From JAZKFT01 sp963845495 (lineage in GTDB: Bacteria > Bacteroidota > Bacteroidia > Chitinophagales > Chitinophagaceae): a stretch of DNA of 5,549 nucleotides. Both the position numbers and the translations under genes were made by a program. Positions within the stretch are counted from its first letter, which is position 1, and every line of letters begins with the position of its first letter. Under the pieces are notes generated by a model, which was given only the letters and a program-made list of their open reading frames with translations, was not told the origin of the DNA and did no database searches. The stretch lies in the NCBI GenBank assembly GCA_963845495.1, contig CAWJTH010000166.1, positions 1 through 5,549 on the forward strand, given 5' to 3'. Positions 1 through 5,326 of the stretch are shown here, one piece after another.

Positions 1-489
1 AAAATAAAAGACACCCGACTGACGGAAGGCACTGATTTACAGCAATATCATACGTACGATTTTTATCAAATAACAGCTAAAGGCGATACGGCACGTATAT
101 CTTTTAACATACGGGTAGACGTAGTGAAAAACGCTGTTTCTAATGAAATGAATAAACGAGGTTTCAAAAAAGTGAGCTTCAATCCTGATTTGCTTATCAA
201 CATCGGCGTAATATCAAAAAACCAAGTGCAAACAAAAACCACCACTTTTGGGCAAGATGGACCTTATTATATGGGGCAACGCAATTATCAATGGAAAACC
301 CAAGATCTGGAAATTGGTCGATATAAAGACGGTACCGCTACCGTGCATTTGGTGGATGCCAAACAAAATAAATTAGTTTGGCAGGGATCTGTACAAGGCA
401 TTGTGCCAGACAGGGAATTGCAATTGGAAGCCGCTATTAAACAAGCCATAGAAAAATTGTTTACTAAATTTCCGGTGGAAGTGAGGTGA
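1..489 (+). CDS. DUF4136 family protein, 5'-truncated by the window edge
   Basis: The frame is open from the first base, so this is the C-terminal 162 residues of a longer protein; the internal GTG at 124 is not a convincing start because family-like sequence lies before it. Visible family features are a DLQQYHTYDF segment at fragment residues 12-21 (the 'D..xYxTY' strand near the start of DUF4136), NPDLLINI at about 61-68, and HLVDAKQNKLVWQG at about 116-129, which matches the characteristic 'lvDaxxxkLvWxG' strand. It ends with an AIKQAIEKLFTKFPV helix, also typical. DUF4136 proteins are usually small lipoproteins of the cell envelope with no known biochemical role; the signal peptide and lipobox would lie upstream and cannot be checked here. 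The stop at 487-489 is followed at once by further in-frame and out-of-frame stops. Family assignment is from recall of the motif pattern. Confidence 0.8.
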   Translation, partial: KIKDTRLTEGTDLQQYHTYDFYQITAKGDTARISFNIRVDVVKNAVSNEMNKRGFKKVSFNPDLLINIGVISKNQVQTKTTTFGQDGPYYMGQRNYQWKTQDLEIGRYKDGTATVHLVDAKQNKLVWQGSVQGIVPDRELQLEAAIKQAIEKLFTKFPVEVR

Positions 490-580
490 TTGTAACTGCT
501 GACTGATAACAATTATCTAAAATTTTAATTCGATCTGCCAACTTTCAAATCAAAAACCGCAAGTGGCAATCTTATATATT

Positions 581-588
581 TATTTTTG
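581..588 (+). promoter_or_regulatory. Possible Bacteroidota -7 promoter box
   Basis: TATTTTTG matches the TANNTTTG -7 consensus known for Bacteroidota housekeeping promoters. A start about 7 nt downstream would give a leader of roughly 45-50 nt for the adaptor gene at 642. No good TTG or TTTG -33 box is seen at the expected spacing, so this is tentative. The box also overlaps the right arm of a weak 6-bp inverted repeat (CCGCAA at 557-562, TTGCGG at 586-591). Confidence 0.25.
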
Positions 589-641
589 CGGGCATTATTC
601 ATATTTACGCATTCTACCGCATTTCCCATTAACCCCAGTGT

Positions 642-1703
642 ATGAACAAAAAATTACGATGGTCTATTATTGGATGTATAATTTTAATAGTGGCACTTAT
701 TGTGCTTAAAAAAACTGGAATTATTGGTAAAGACCAAACCACAAAAGTTGCCGTAGAAAAAGTAGAATTCCGTACGATTGTTGAAACAGTAAATGCTACG
801 GGCAAAGTTTATCCAGAAAAAGAAGTAAAAGTTAGTCCTGATGTAAGCGGTGAAATAACAGAACTAAATGTGCAGGAAGGCGACAGTGTAAAAAAGGGGC
901 AAATATTGGCTCGCATTTCCGGACATAGTATGAACATTATGCAGCAATCAACTGAAACCCATGCCACGCTTACTGCTCCAATGGATGGAATTGTAAGTTA
1001 TTTGTCAGCCAAAAAAGGCGAAAAAGTGAATGCCACAAATACAATGGCCGGTGCTGAAATGATGCGGATTGCTGATTTTAAAAGCTTTGAAATAAGGGTA
1101 GATGTTGCTGAAAACGATATTCCCAAAGTGACGGTTGGCGACAGTGCCACGATAAATGTGGATGCTTATGCCGATAAAAAAATAAGCGGTGTTGTTTACA
1201 AAATTGCGAGCAGCCCAAACGGCCAAACCATGGCTTCGGCCAACGATGTAACCAATTACAAAGTGTACATCCGTATTTTACCCGACAGTTATAAAGCATT
1301 AATGGATTCGCTTCATACAAATGGATTTGTTTTTAGACCTGGCATGGCGGGCAGCGCCGATATCCAAACAAAAACAAAACAAAATGTGTTAGCCGTTCCA
1401 ATTAATTCAGTTACAACCCGCAACAAAAACGACGACGCAAAAACTAAACCGGATAACAATACCAATATATCAGAAGAAGCTATAAATCAATTGGTTGTAT
1501 TTGTTTATCAGCAAGATGGAACAATAAAAAAAATCGTCGTAAAAACAGGGTTGCAAGACACAAAATACATTGAAATTACATCAGGGTTAACTGGCGGTGA
1601 ACAAGTGATTAGCGATCCATATACAACAATCAGCACCATTTTAAAAGATGGCATGAAAGTGAAAGTGGTATCAAAAGATAAATTATTTACAGATGGAAAA
1701 TAA
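642..1703 (+). CDS. Efflux periplasmic adaptor subunit (HlyD/MacA-like), lacking the coiled-coil hairpin
   Basis: Membrane fusion protein of the RND/ABC efflux adaptor type, 353 aa. Residues about 6-23 (WSIIGCIILIVALIVL) form one N-terminal membrane anchor; the rest should be periplasmic. The lipoyl-like domain is visible as two halves: VSPDVSGEITELNVQEGDSV with KKGQILARI (about 64-92) and TAPMDGIVSYLSAKKGEKV (111-129). The MAGAEMMRIAD and VDVAENDIPKV segments lead into the beta-barrel (about 130-245), with RPGMAGSADI and VLAVPINSVTTR (about 232-260) starting the membrane-proximal domain. Bacteroidota relatives commonly reach 410-450 aa because an alpha-helical hairpin of some 80-100 residues sits between the lipoyl halves; here only about 15 residues (SGHSMNIMQQ then STETHAT) bridge them. 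No MacB permease or TolC gene lies beside it in the window. The ATG is taken because the membrane anchor starts directly after it; no Shine-Dalgarno is seen. Substrate is unknown. Confidence 0.85.
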   Translation: MNKKLRWSIIGCIILIVALIVLKKTGIIGKDQTTKVAVEKVEFRTIVETVNATGKVYPEKEVKVSPDVSGEITELNVQEGDSVKKGQILARISGHSMNIMQQSTETHATLTAPMDGIVSYLSAKKGEKVNATNTMAGAEMMRIADFKSFEIRVDVAENDIPKVTVGDSATINVDAYADKKISGVVYKIASSPNGQTMASANDVTNYKVYIRILPDSYKALMDSLHTNGFVFRPGMAGSADIQTKTKQNVLAVPINSVTTRNKNDDAKTKPDNNTNISEEAINQLVVFVYQQDGTIKKIVVKTGLQDTKYIEITSGLTGGEQVISDPYTTISTILKDGMKVKVVSKDKLFTDGK

Positions 1704-1706
1704 GAA

Positions 1707-1773
1707 AGTAGTTAGTAGCTGATAATTAGTCGTTTGACAATTTACTAACTCCAAACGACCAACTACTAACGAC
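1707..1773. repeat. Nested inverted repeat built of stop-codon words
   Basis: An imperfect long hairpin fills most of the 78-nt gap between the adaptor and the acetyltransferase. The outer arms, 1708-1721 and 1760-1773, pair at 12 of 14 positions; a 7-nt bulge (1722-1728) is on the left side only; the inner arms GTCGTTTG (1729-1736) and CAAACGAC (1752-1759) are perfect, with a 15-nt loop. The arms use a small vocabulary (GTTAGTAG, TTAGTCG, CTACTAAC), placing stops in all three forward frames between 1709 and 1729. It could act as a transcript-end or processing hairpin, but no T-run follows, so a classical intrinsic terminator is not supported. Confidence 0.7.
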
Positions 1774-1781
1774 TTGGTTTT

Positions 1782-2288
1782 ATGAAAATAGAAAACAGCA
1801 CATACAACGATCTCAGCGCCATATTTAAATTGTACGAAGAAGGAACGGCTTACCAAAAAAAAGTAGCCAAAAAGCATTGGAAAGGATTTGAGAGAAGCAT
1901 GGTGGAAAAAGAAATTGAAGAACAGCGCCAATATAAAATAATTGTGGACGGACAAATTGCTTGCGTGTTTGCCATTACTTTTAGCGACCCATATATTTGG
2001 CAAGAAAAAAATAGTGATCCTGCCATTTATATTCATCGGATTGTAACCAACCCAGCGTTTCATGGACAAGGCTTTGTAAAGATTATTGTTGAATGGGCGA
2101 AAAATTATGCAAAACAAAATGGCAAGCTTTTTATAAGGATGGATACGGGCAGCGGTAACGATAAATTGAATAACTATTATATAAAATGTGGGTTTAACTA
2201 TTTAGGAATCATTGAAATAAAAGAAGCAGAAAACTTACCGAAGCATTATATTGGTGGTTCGTCAAGTTTATTTGAAATAAAAGTTTAA
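1782..2288 (+). CDS. GNAT family N-acetyltransferase
   Basis: A 168-aa protein of ordinary GNAT length and fold order; it would transfer an acetyl group from acetyl-CoA to an amine of unknown identity in the cytoplasm. The N-terminal strand and helix (MKIENSTYNDLSAIFKLYEE) are followed by the YKIIVDGQIACVFAITFSD strands (about 51-69), a motif A region IHRIVTNPAFHGQGFVKIIVEWAKNYA (84-110), then LFIRMDTGSGNDKLNNYYIKCGF (116-138), which is the motif B part with the usual 'N..l..fY.k.GF' pattern. The acetyl-CoA pyrophosphate loop normally reads R/Q-x-x-G-x-G/A; here it is HGQGFV at 94-99, with His and Val at the first and last positions, so cofactor binding may be altered or the family is a divergent one. 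The gene sits between two hairpin-containing gaps and seems to be its own unit. A 144-codon minus-strand frame over it is an antisense shadow. Confidence 0.85.
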   Translation: MKIENSTYNDLSAIFKLYEEGTAYQKKVAKKHWKGFERSMVEKEIEEQRQYKIIVDGQIACVFAITFSDPYIWQEKNSDPAIYIHRIVTNPAFHGQGFVKIIVEWAKNYAKQNGKLFIRMDTGSGNDKLNNYYIKCGFNYLGIIEIKEAENLPKHYIGGSSSLFEIKV

Positions 2289-2292
2289 TGGA

Positions 2293-2384
2293 GTAAGTAA
2301 GTAAGTAATTAGGTAATTGTGTAATTATGTTTTAACAAGAATTAAATGAGACGCAATTACCTAATTACCATTTAGTTAATTACC
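2293..2384. repeat. Long inverted repeat with GTAA microrepeat
   Basis: In the 127-nt gap after the acetyltransferase, four tandem GTAA units (2293-2308) run into GTAATTAGGTAATTG (2305-2319), which is perfectly complementary to CAATTACCTAATTAC at 2354-2368. Pairing continues inward through one G-T wobble and two more pairs (2320-2322 with 2351-2353), giving about 18 bp around a 28-nt loop. A second TAATTACC copy lies at 2377-2384. The left side carries TAA or TAG in all three frames within 20 nt, because the 4-nt unit shifts frame each time. No T-run follows the stem. The arms are almost free of G+C, so folding would be weak for its length. Confidence 0.7.
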
Positions 2385-2415
2385 AGCTTGAATATAAAAT
2401 TAAAACGATTAGAAA

Positions 2416-3489
2416 ATGCAATTCAGGAATTTTAAAATGGTTGATTACGTGGTGTACGGTCGCGGATCTTTTAATCAATTAGCCGAAATAATTGCCCCGC
2501 GCCGCAAGGCAGGCAAACCGATGATTTTTTTGCTGGATCATTTTTTTAAAGGCAAACCGCTGGCCAACCGTATTCCGCTAGAAGGCAACGATGAACTGAT
2601 TTTTGCCGATGTAACCAACGAGCCAAAAACAAAATATGTTGATGCCATTGCGAAGGAATTAAAAGAGAAATACGGAATGGTAAGCGGCATCATCGGCATT
2701 GGCGGTGGCAGCACCATGGATTTGGCCAAAGCAGTAAGCTTAATGATGAATAACCCAGGTAGTAGCGCTGATTACCAAGGTTGGGATCTGGTAAAATTTC
2801 CGGGCGTTTATAAAGTGGGCATTCCTACGCTAAGCGGAACGGGGGCCGAAGTTTCAAGAACAACCGTATTAACCGGCCCTGTTCGGAAATTGGGCATGAA
2901 CAGTGATTTTACCCCGTTCGACCAAATTGTTTTAGATCCAGAATTGATAAAAAACGCCCCTGAAAACCAGCGTTTTTATACGGGCATGGATTGTTATATC
3001 CATTGCATTGAAAGCCTTACCGGCACTTACTTAAACGAGTTTAGTAAAAGCTACGGGGAAAAATCTTTGCAGCTTTGCCAAGAAATATTTTTAGGTCACG
3101 ATACTTGGACGAACGAATGCGATGATAAATTGATGATGGCTTCGTACGCAGGCGGTATGAGCATTGCTTATAGTCAGGTGGGCGTGGCACATGCGGTAAG
3201 TTACGGCATTAGCTTTTTGTTGGGTACCAAACATTGCATTGGCAATTGCATTGTGTTCGACCACTTAGAAGAATTTTATCCGCAAGGCGTAGCGGAATTT
3301 AAACAAATGGTGGCAAAAGGTGGCTACGAAATTCCAAAAGGTATTTGCGCCAACCTAACCGATCAGGATTTTGAAACCATGATCGACGTAAGCATGGGTA
3401 TGAAACCGCTTTGGGAAAATGCACTAGGAAAAGACTGGGAGAAAATAATGACTAGAAAAAAGTTACGGCAATTGTTTGAAAAATTATAA
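2416..3489 (+). CDS. kdnB: Iron-containing alcohol dehydrogenase, KdnB-like (probable Kdo 8-oxidase)
   Basis: A 357-aa group III (metal-dependent) alcohol dehydrogenase. The N-terminal nucleotide-binding half has GIGGGSTMD at 94-102, the family's dinucleotide phosphate loop, and PTLSGTGAEVSRTT at 137-150. The metal site is complete: Asp192 and His196 (MDCYIHCIES), His259 (GVAHAVSYG) and His273 (TKHCIGN). The start MQFRNFKMVDYVVYGRGSFNQL and the length fit the KdnB branch, which in Shewanella oxidises C8 of Kdo so that the aminotransferase KdnA can make 8-amino-3,8-dideoxy-Kdo for the lipopolysaccharide core. That link rests on my recall of the branch, not on a search; a general alcohol or aldehyde role is the alternative. 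No kdnA-like gene is in the window. The gene is visibly richer in G+C than the methyltransferase downstream. The ATG is taken because the family-typical N-terminus begins there; ATTAGAAA before it is not a Shine-Dalgarno. Confidence 0.8.
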   Translation: MQFRNFKMVDYVVYGRGSFNQLAEIIAPRRKAGKPMIFLLDHFFKGKPLANRIPLEGNDELIFADVTNEPKTKYVDAIAKELKEKYGMVSGIIGIGGGSTMDLAKAVSLMMNNPGSSADYQGWDLVKFPGVYKVGIPTLSGTGAEVSRTTVLTGPVRKLGMNSDFTPFDQIVLDPELIKNAPENQRFYTGMDCYIHCIESLTGTYLNEFSKSYGEKSLQLCQEIFLGHDTWTNECDDKLMMASYAGGMSIAYSQVGVAHAVSYGISFLLGTKHCIGNCIVFDHLEEFYPQGVAEFKQMVAKGGYEIPKGICANLTDQDFETMIDVSMGMKPLWENALGKDWEKIMTRKKLRQLFEKL

Positions 3490-3491
3490 GA

Positions 3492-3521
3492 AAGCGGTGC
3501 CAAAGAAAAGTGTTTCCGCTT
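3492..3521 (+). terminator. Weak hairpin after the KdnB-like gene
   Basis: AAGCGG (3492-3497) and CCGCTT (3516-3521) form a 6-bp G+C-rich stem with an 18-nt loop, starting 2 nt after the stop codon and followed by TGTTATTT. It could end the dehydrogenase transcript, but the loop is large and the T-run is interrupted. Confidence 0.3.
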
Positions 3522-3715
3522 GTTATTTAGAAATTTAAGCCACATTTTTAGATACTTCATCCATATAAATAAAAATTAAATTTTGGCAAAAAAAAGTTGG
3601 CAAAACCTGCTGAAACGTAGAACCAATAAGACTTTTATGAAATTTGTCGAAAATAGCTTCAATGAACTTTTTTGCTGACAAAAAAGATTAAGAATTTAGT
3701 TTTTTTAACCCTATA

Positions 3716-3775
3716 GCAATCCAATAAAATAAAACAGCCATTTTTTTAAATGGCTGTTTTATTTTATTGGATTGC
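3716..3775. terminator. 28-bp perfect hairpin, probable bidirectional terminator
   Basis: The left arm 3716-3743 and right arm 3748-3775 are perfectly complementary over 28 bp with a TTTT loop (3744-3747). The central part, AAAACAGCCATTT and AAATGGCTGTTTT, has the A-tract, G+C core and T-tract layout of an intrinsic terminator that works on both strands. The outer 15 bp (GCAATCCAATAAAAT) extend the stem well beyond what termination needs. It lies 227 nt past the dehydrogenase stop and 216 nt before the methyltransferase start, so it insulates the two on the + strand and would also stop any minus-strand transcript. Confidence 0.75.
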
Positions 3776-3990
3776 ATCAATCTTATTGCTGACAAGTTCC
3801 CCTCCAGCAGTGCCTATTTACTCTTCAGGTTGATAAGGAATTATGAAATATAAATCAAGAATTACCAACTTTTTTTGACCATATTACCAAAATTTTCATA
3901 AACCAGAATTAATCCGATAACTTTACGTAATAAAATTTTTACAATTTATAAACTATAGGCCAATTTCTATTCAACCAATAATCATTAACA

Positions 3991-4761
3991 ATGAAATCAT
4001 TATTATCCAAAATAAAGCACACGTTTTTTTATCTGTTTAAATATGGTGGCAAAAAAATCAAATATTTTAATGTAAATAAAAAACCACTTACTTTAATTTT
4101 AAAAATATTTGGATTTGAAATAATCAATATCGATGGATTCTATTCACAAGAGGGACAGGATGCGATTATCTTAAATTATTTCGGAAAAGCTCTACAAAAT
4201 GTAAAAAAAGGCCTTTTTGTTGACGTTGGTGCTAATCATCCAACAAAATTCAATAACTCTTATTTTTTTGAAGAAAAATTCGGCTTCAAGACAATTGCCG
4301 TTGAACCAATAGCCAAATACAAATCACTTTGGGGTGAACTGCGTAGCAATGTTGAATTCCATAACGTTGCTGTTTCAACTGCAAATACCACTTTAAGCTT
4401 CACAATTTTAGATGGAGATAATGGAGAAGATATGTTTTCGAGCATAATGGATAATACAAAAAAACTACCTGGCAAAACAAAGGAAATTTCTGTGAAGGCA
4501 ATGCCTTTATCCGAAATTATTGGCGTAAGGGATTTTGATTTTTGTATTTTATCAATCGATATAGAAGGTGCTGAATTATTGGCGTTAGAATCAATCGATT
4601 TCAAAGTTTTTTCACCGAATATCATTATTATCGAAAACAATGAAGATGTTTGGGGGGTGGATGAAATCCGAAATTTTATAGCAAAAAAAGGATATTCCTA
4701 TTTTGGAAGGATCCACCACCTTGATGATATATTTTTTAGGATAGATAACACTACTTTATAA
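3991..4761 (+). CDS. FkbM family SAM-dependent methyltransferase
   Basis: A 256-aa protein expected to move a methyl group from S-adenosylmethionine, in this family usually to a sugar or other hydroxyl. After a basic N-terminal stretch (about 1-35), residues 51-63 (YSQEGQDAIILNY) are the segment common just before the FkbM fold. LFVDVGANHPTKFNNSYFFEE (75-95) is SAM motif I; IAVEPI (102-107) carries the acidic Glu105 expected to bind the ribose; VEFHNVAVS (121-129) follows; SIDIEGAELLALESIDF (188-204) is the characteristic late FkbM motif. FkbM genes are frequent in surface-polysaccharide loci, but no glycosyltransferase is adjacent here, so the acceptor is unknown. Base use is visibly more AT-rich than the dehydrogenase (one sampled 60-nt line 33% G+C against 47%), and long gene-poor gaps lie on both sides, which suggests separate acquisition. 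The ATG after AACA is the only good start. Confidence 0.85.
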   Translation: MKSLLSKIKHTFFYLFKYGGKKIKYFNVNKKPLTLILKIFGFEIINIDGFYSQEGQDAIILNYFGKALQNVKKGLFVDVGANHPTKFNNSYFFEEKFGFKTIAVEPIAKYKSLWGELRSNVEFHNVAVSTANTTLSFTILDGDNGEDMFSSIMDNTKKLPGKTKEISVKAMPLSEIIGVRDFDFCILSIDIEGAELLALESIDFKVFSPNIIIIENNEDVWGVDEIRNFIAKKGYSYFGRIHHLDDIFFRIDNTTL

Positions 4762-4801
4762 CTAGCTTAATTGCGGATTATAACCCTTCAATCATATATT
4801 T

Positions 4802-4819
4802 CTTTAAGCCCACTTAAAG
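4802..4819 (+). terminator. Possible terminator of the FkbM gene
   Basis: CTTTAAG (4802-4808) and CTTAAAG (4813-4819) form a perfect 7-bp stem with a CCCA loop, 40 nt after the methyltransferase stop, followed by GTTCTTGT. The stem is AT-rich and the T-run short, so it would be a weak terminator. Confidence 0.35.
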
Positions 4820-4880
4820 GTTCTTGTAAATTATTAAAAATTAAGAATAAACAAAGGGCATTTATATAGCAAAAGTGTCA

Positions 4881-4911
4881 CTATTAGTGCCTCGTTGAAG
4901 AACACTAATAG
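4881..4911. repeat. 9-bp inverted repeat
   Basis: CTATTAGTG (4881-4889) and CACTAATAG (4903-4911) are perfectly complementary with a 13-nt spacer. No T-run follows on the + strand beyond a short TTTAAA. ATAGCAA is also repeated directly at 4866-4872 and 4908-4914. Function is unknown; an operator or RNA hairpin are both possible. Confidence 0.45.
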
Positions 4912-4951
4912 CAATTTAAAAAGAAAATGACAATTTAATTTGCAAAAAAGT

Positions 4952-4970
4952 TATGTAATTTAACTACATA
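4952..4970 (-). terminator. Weak hairpin and T-run downstream of the minus-strand small ORF
   Basis: Read on the minus strand, TATGTA, a 7-nt loop and TACATA are followed by ACTTTTTT, 12 nt past the stop of the 42-codon ORF at 4983-5111. The T-run is good but the stem is entirely A+T apart from two pairs, so it would be unstable. It is listed because its place and orientation fit that ORF. Confidence 0.2.
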
Positions 4971-4982
4971 GCATAATTGGGC

Positions 4983-5111
4983 TTATAAATTCCTTAAAGC
5001 ATCATCCCATTCCTTTTTTCTGGGGAACATCATATTTGTTTTATTGGAGGCAGTTTGGCCAGCAAAAAACTGGTAAAAATTGCGAAAGAAAGAGGATAAT
5101 TTTACTTTCAT
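4983..5111 (-). CDS. Possible small protein, 42 aa, unrecognised
   Basis: A minus-strand ORF from ATG at 5111 to the stop at 4983-4985. The product starts MKVKLSSFFRNFYQFF and ends RKKEWDDALRNL: a basic, aromatic-rich front half, then a charged tail; no signal peptide or known domain is recognised. Support for it being real is limited to the plausible amino-acid make-up and a weak hairpin with T-run just beyond its stop. An ORF of this size can easily occur by chance in AT-rich DNA. It may alternatively be a fragment of a decayed longer gene, since coding-like sequence also lies upstream of it on the same strand (5142-5213). Confidence 0.25.
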   Translation of the reverse strand: MKVKLSSFFRNFYQFFAGQTASNKTNMMFPRKKEWDDALRNL

Positions 5112-5141
5112 AGGAATATCGTTTTAGTGGATGTATCTTTA

Positions 5142-5213
5142 TTAGTGACAATTGAAACCTAAAATACGCTGCAACCATTCTTCAAAACCAAACCGATGGG
5201 TATTACCATCTTT
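5142..5213 (-). pseudogene. Possible C-terminal gene relic
   Basis: On the minus strand, 23 codons starting directly after a TGA (5214-5216) read KDGNTHRFGFEEWLQRIL and then GFNCH before a TAA at 5142-5144. The segment has no start codon but looks like the end of a globular protein. Just upstream, a different frame reads FDCLFTEK into the same place, so one frameshift at an AAAAG run would join them; a TAG lies just before that piece. I do not recognise the parent protein, and the stretch is short enough to be chance. Confidence 0.2.
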
Positions 5214-5326
5214 TCAGTGAACAAACAATCAAACTATATACTAAAATATTGTGCCTTTGGTTTTTTATTGCCAAAATAAACAGCAAAAATCAATCCAAAT
5301 TTATTAGTTGTAATATTTCTTGAAAT

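Larger units (their letters stand above)
3490..3990. other. Long intergenic region with hairpins and possible gene remnants
   Basis: This 501-nt gap holds no convincing gene. From left to right it contains a weak hairpin just after the dehydrogenase stop (3492-3521), a direct repeat TTGGCAAAA at 3583-3591 and 3597-3605 (14-nt period), a 28-bp perfect hairpin at 3716-3775, and a 10-nt direct repeat TTGCTGACAA at 3672-3681 and 3786-3795 that brackets that hairpin. On the minus strand, 3535-3687 is open for 50 codons without an ATG near its upstream end. Just before the methyltransferase, ATTACCAA occurs at 3861-3868 and 3883-3890, and TAACTTTA (3918-3925) resembles a -7 box without a matching -33 element. 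Confidence 0.6.
4762..5326. other. Long intergenic region with small hairpins and possible minus-strand relics
   Basis: A 565-nt gap without a confident gene. It contains a 7-bp hairpin at 4802-4819, a 9-bp inverted repeat at 4881-4911, an AT-only 6-bp stem at 4952-4970, a 42-codon minus-strand ORF (4983-5111) and a short coding-like minus-strand segment (5142-5213). No clear promoter was found for the omega-amidase gene that follows. Confidence 0.6.

Noticed and set aside
1005..1320. Two overlapping minus-strand ORFs inside the adaptor gene
   Set aside because: Both are short, antisense to a well-supported coding sequence, and their cysteine- and histidine-rich products look like frame shadows.
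1683..2117. 144-codon minus-strand ORF
   Set aside because: It lies opposite the acetyltransferase, whose + strand frame shows GNAT motifs. The minus product has no recognisable domain.
2293..2384. CRISPR or tandem-repeat array
   Set aside because: The repeated units are 4-8 nt with no spacers of constant length and no Cas gene nearby.
3637..3678. 13-codon ORF starting ATGAAATTTG
   Set aside because: Too short, with no start signal or conserved feature, in AT-rich intergenic DNA.
3716..3775. Terminal inverted repeat or transposon end
   Set aside because: The arms are separated by only 4 nt, so nothing is carried between them, and no transposase is in the window.
4260..4640. 126-codon minus-strand ORF
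   Set aside because: It is the antisense of the FkbM motifs on the + strand and has no domain of its own.
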